Source: AP-15 sp963702685 (lineage in GTDB: Bacteria > Pseudomonadota > Alphaproteobacteria > ATCC43930 > CGMCC-115725). Taken from it: a stretch of DNA of 64,000 nucleotides. Positions 63,154-64,000 of this stretch are shown in pieces. The stretch covers positions 682,001 to 746,000 of the forward strand of contig CAVPDQ010000009.1 in NCBI GenBank assembly GCA_963702685.1, read 5' to 3'. Every line of letters starts with the position of its first letter. Within the stretch, counting starts at the first letter, position 1. The notes under the pieces are model-generated. The model searched no databases. It was not told the DNA's origin and saw only the letters and a program-made list of their open reading frames with translations. The position numbers and the translations under genes are program-made.

Positions 63154-64000
63154 ATGACGCTCGGCCGCGTCAGCCGCCGGCTGTTTATCGCCGCACCGCT
63201 GTTGGCGGCGCCGCTCGAAATGATGGCGCCGGCAGAGGCCGCCGCCGAAAGCTTCTATGGGTTTCTCGACGCGGTGCGCCGTGAGGCGGCGGCGCGCGGC
63301 ATCCGCCGTTCGACCGTCGATATCGCGTTGCGCGGCGCCGAGTACCTGCCGCATGTGATCGAGCTCGACCAGCACCAGCCCGAGAGGGTGCTGACCTTTG
63401 CCGAGTATCTCGCCAAGACGGTGTCGCCGCAGCGTCAGGAAAACGCGCGGCGGCAGCTCCTCGACAACCGTGCGCTGCTCGATGCGATCGCGCGGCGCTG
63501 GAATGTCGATCCGCGGATCATCGTCGCGCTGTGGGGCCTCGAAAGCGATTTCGGCGCGGTCACCGGCAACTACATGGTGGTCTCCTCGCTGGCCACATTG
63601 GGCTACGAGGGCAGGCGCGGCCCTTATTTCCGCGGCGAGCTGATATCGGCGCTGCGCATCATCGACCAGGGGAACGTGCAGGCGACCGCCATGACCGGCT
63701 CTTGGGCCGGGGCGATGGGGCAGTGCCAGTTCATGCCCTCGACTTATCTCGGCTATGCGGTCGATTACGACGGCGACGGGCGGCGCGACATCTGGCATGA
63801 CCGGGCCGACGTCTTGGCCTCGATCGCCAATTTCATCAGCCGGCTCGGCTGGCGCGGCGGCGAGAGCTGGGGGCGCAAGGTGGTGCTGCCGCAGGGGTTC
63901 GACGCGCGTTTTACCGGGCTCGAGGTCAGACGGGCCGCCTGGGAATGGGGCCGGATGGGGGTCCGCGGCCTCGATGCCGGGCCGCTCGCCGGCCGCGAGG
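63154..64000 (+). CDS. Lytic murein transglycosylase (MltB family), 3'-truncated by window edge
   Basis: A peptidoglycan-cleaving enzyme releasing anhydro-muropeptides. From ATG 63154 with a GGGGGG-rich site, a signal peptide (RRLFIAAPLLAAPLEMMAPAEA) precedes the SLT-type domain: FYGFLDAVRREAAARGI, PRIIVALWGLESDFGAVTGNYMVVSSLATLGYEGRR (catalytic Glu), SWAGAMGQCQFMPSTYLGYAVDYDGDGRRDIW. The frame is open to base 64000; about 282 residues are visible. Divergent from the LigB operon across 221 bp. Confidence 0.94.
   Translation, partial: MTLGRVSRRLFIAAPLLAAPLEMMAPAEAAAESFYGFLDAVRREAAARGIRRSTVDIALRGAEYLPHVIELDQHQPERVLTFAEYLAKTVSPQRQENARRQLLDNRALLDAIARRWNVDPRIIVALWGLESDFGAVTGNYMVVSSLATLGYEGRRGPYFRGELISALRIIDQGNVQATAMTGSWAGAMGQCQFMPSTYLGYAVDYDGDGRRDIWHDRADVLASIANFISRLGWRGGESWGRKVVLPQGFDARFTGLEVRRAAWEWGRMGVRGLDAGPLAGRE

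Noticed and set aside
1..64000. CRISPR array, tRNA, rRNA, tmRNA or prophage
   Set aside because: No spaced direct-repeat array, tRNA-like T-arm motif, rRNA stretch or phage structural gene was recognised on either strand; short tandem units at 13852 and 27857 have no spacers.

Overview
The window is a GC-rich chromosomal segment from an alphaproteobacterium, most likely a Rhodospirillales-like lineage. The evidence is the gene order accC-aat-DUF2155-(mlaD)-NDUFA12, the block rpsB-tsf-pyrH-frr-uppS-cdsA-dxr-rseP-bamA-skp-lpxD-fabZ-lpxA-lpxI-lpxB with dnaE in front and gltA/gltX behind, use of LpxI rather than LpxH, a B12-dependent ribonucleotide reductase, and PEP-CTERM proteins. No rRNA, tRNA, CRISPR array or phage was recognised.

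Layout. 1-3.7 kb: end of accC, aat, and leftward DUF2155, a small unknown, an MlaD-like protein and NDUFA12. 3.9-7.5 kb: nrdJ, split by a frameshift. 7.5-8.5 kb: a REP/RAYT unit, with a tyrosine transposase flanked by seven GTAG-headed hairpin repeats. 8.5-18 kb: an anion permease, a FitA-like antitoxin with a wrecked VapC toxin, a UvrD-type helicase, prmA, a DUF1127 protein, an M24 peptidase, an SMP-30 protein and an FKBP. 18.1 kb: a DsbA/FrnE-like oxidoreductase whose first active-site cysteine codon is an in-frame UGA. 18.7-25.3 kb: two PEP-CTERM proteins, an AraC regulator, two MFS transporters, a VOC protein and an enoyl-CoA hydratase. 25.3-28.3 kb: an accessory patch with IS110, beta-helix, UPF0175 and IS5 remnants around an HpcH/HpaI aldolase and a VOC protein. 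28.3-48 kb: a methyltransferase-like protein, dnaE and the long translation/envelope operon. 48-54.7 kb: gloA, a broken type IIG restriction-modification gene followed by a second copy of the gloA 3' end, a P-loop protein and a broken amidase. 54.7-57.6 kb: gltA and a badly shifted gltX. 58-58.7 kb: a PEP-CTERM gene behind a near-perfect sigma-54 promoter. 58.7-62.9 kb: a leftward operon of a LigB-type dioxygenase, two different ferritin-like diiron proteins, two 2[4Fe-4S] ferredoxins and an amidohydrolase. 63.2 kb to the end: start of a lytic transglycosylase.

The most notable items are (i) the candidate selenocysteine DsbA-like protein, (ii) the diiron/ferredoxin/extradiol/amidohydrolase operon, which reads like an uncharacterised aromatic oxidation pathway, (iii) the restriction-modification gene sitting between two copies of the gloA 3' end, and (iv) the REP/RAYT unit.

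Caution: at least 14 frame breaks are visible, including in genes that should be essential (nrdJ, dnaE, lpxB, gltX). Most are equivalent to one inserted base, which suggests insertion-biased consensus error rather than decay. Frameshifted genes are therefore annotated end to end with the break position noted.
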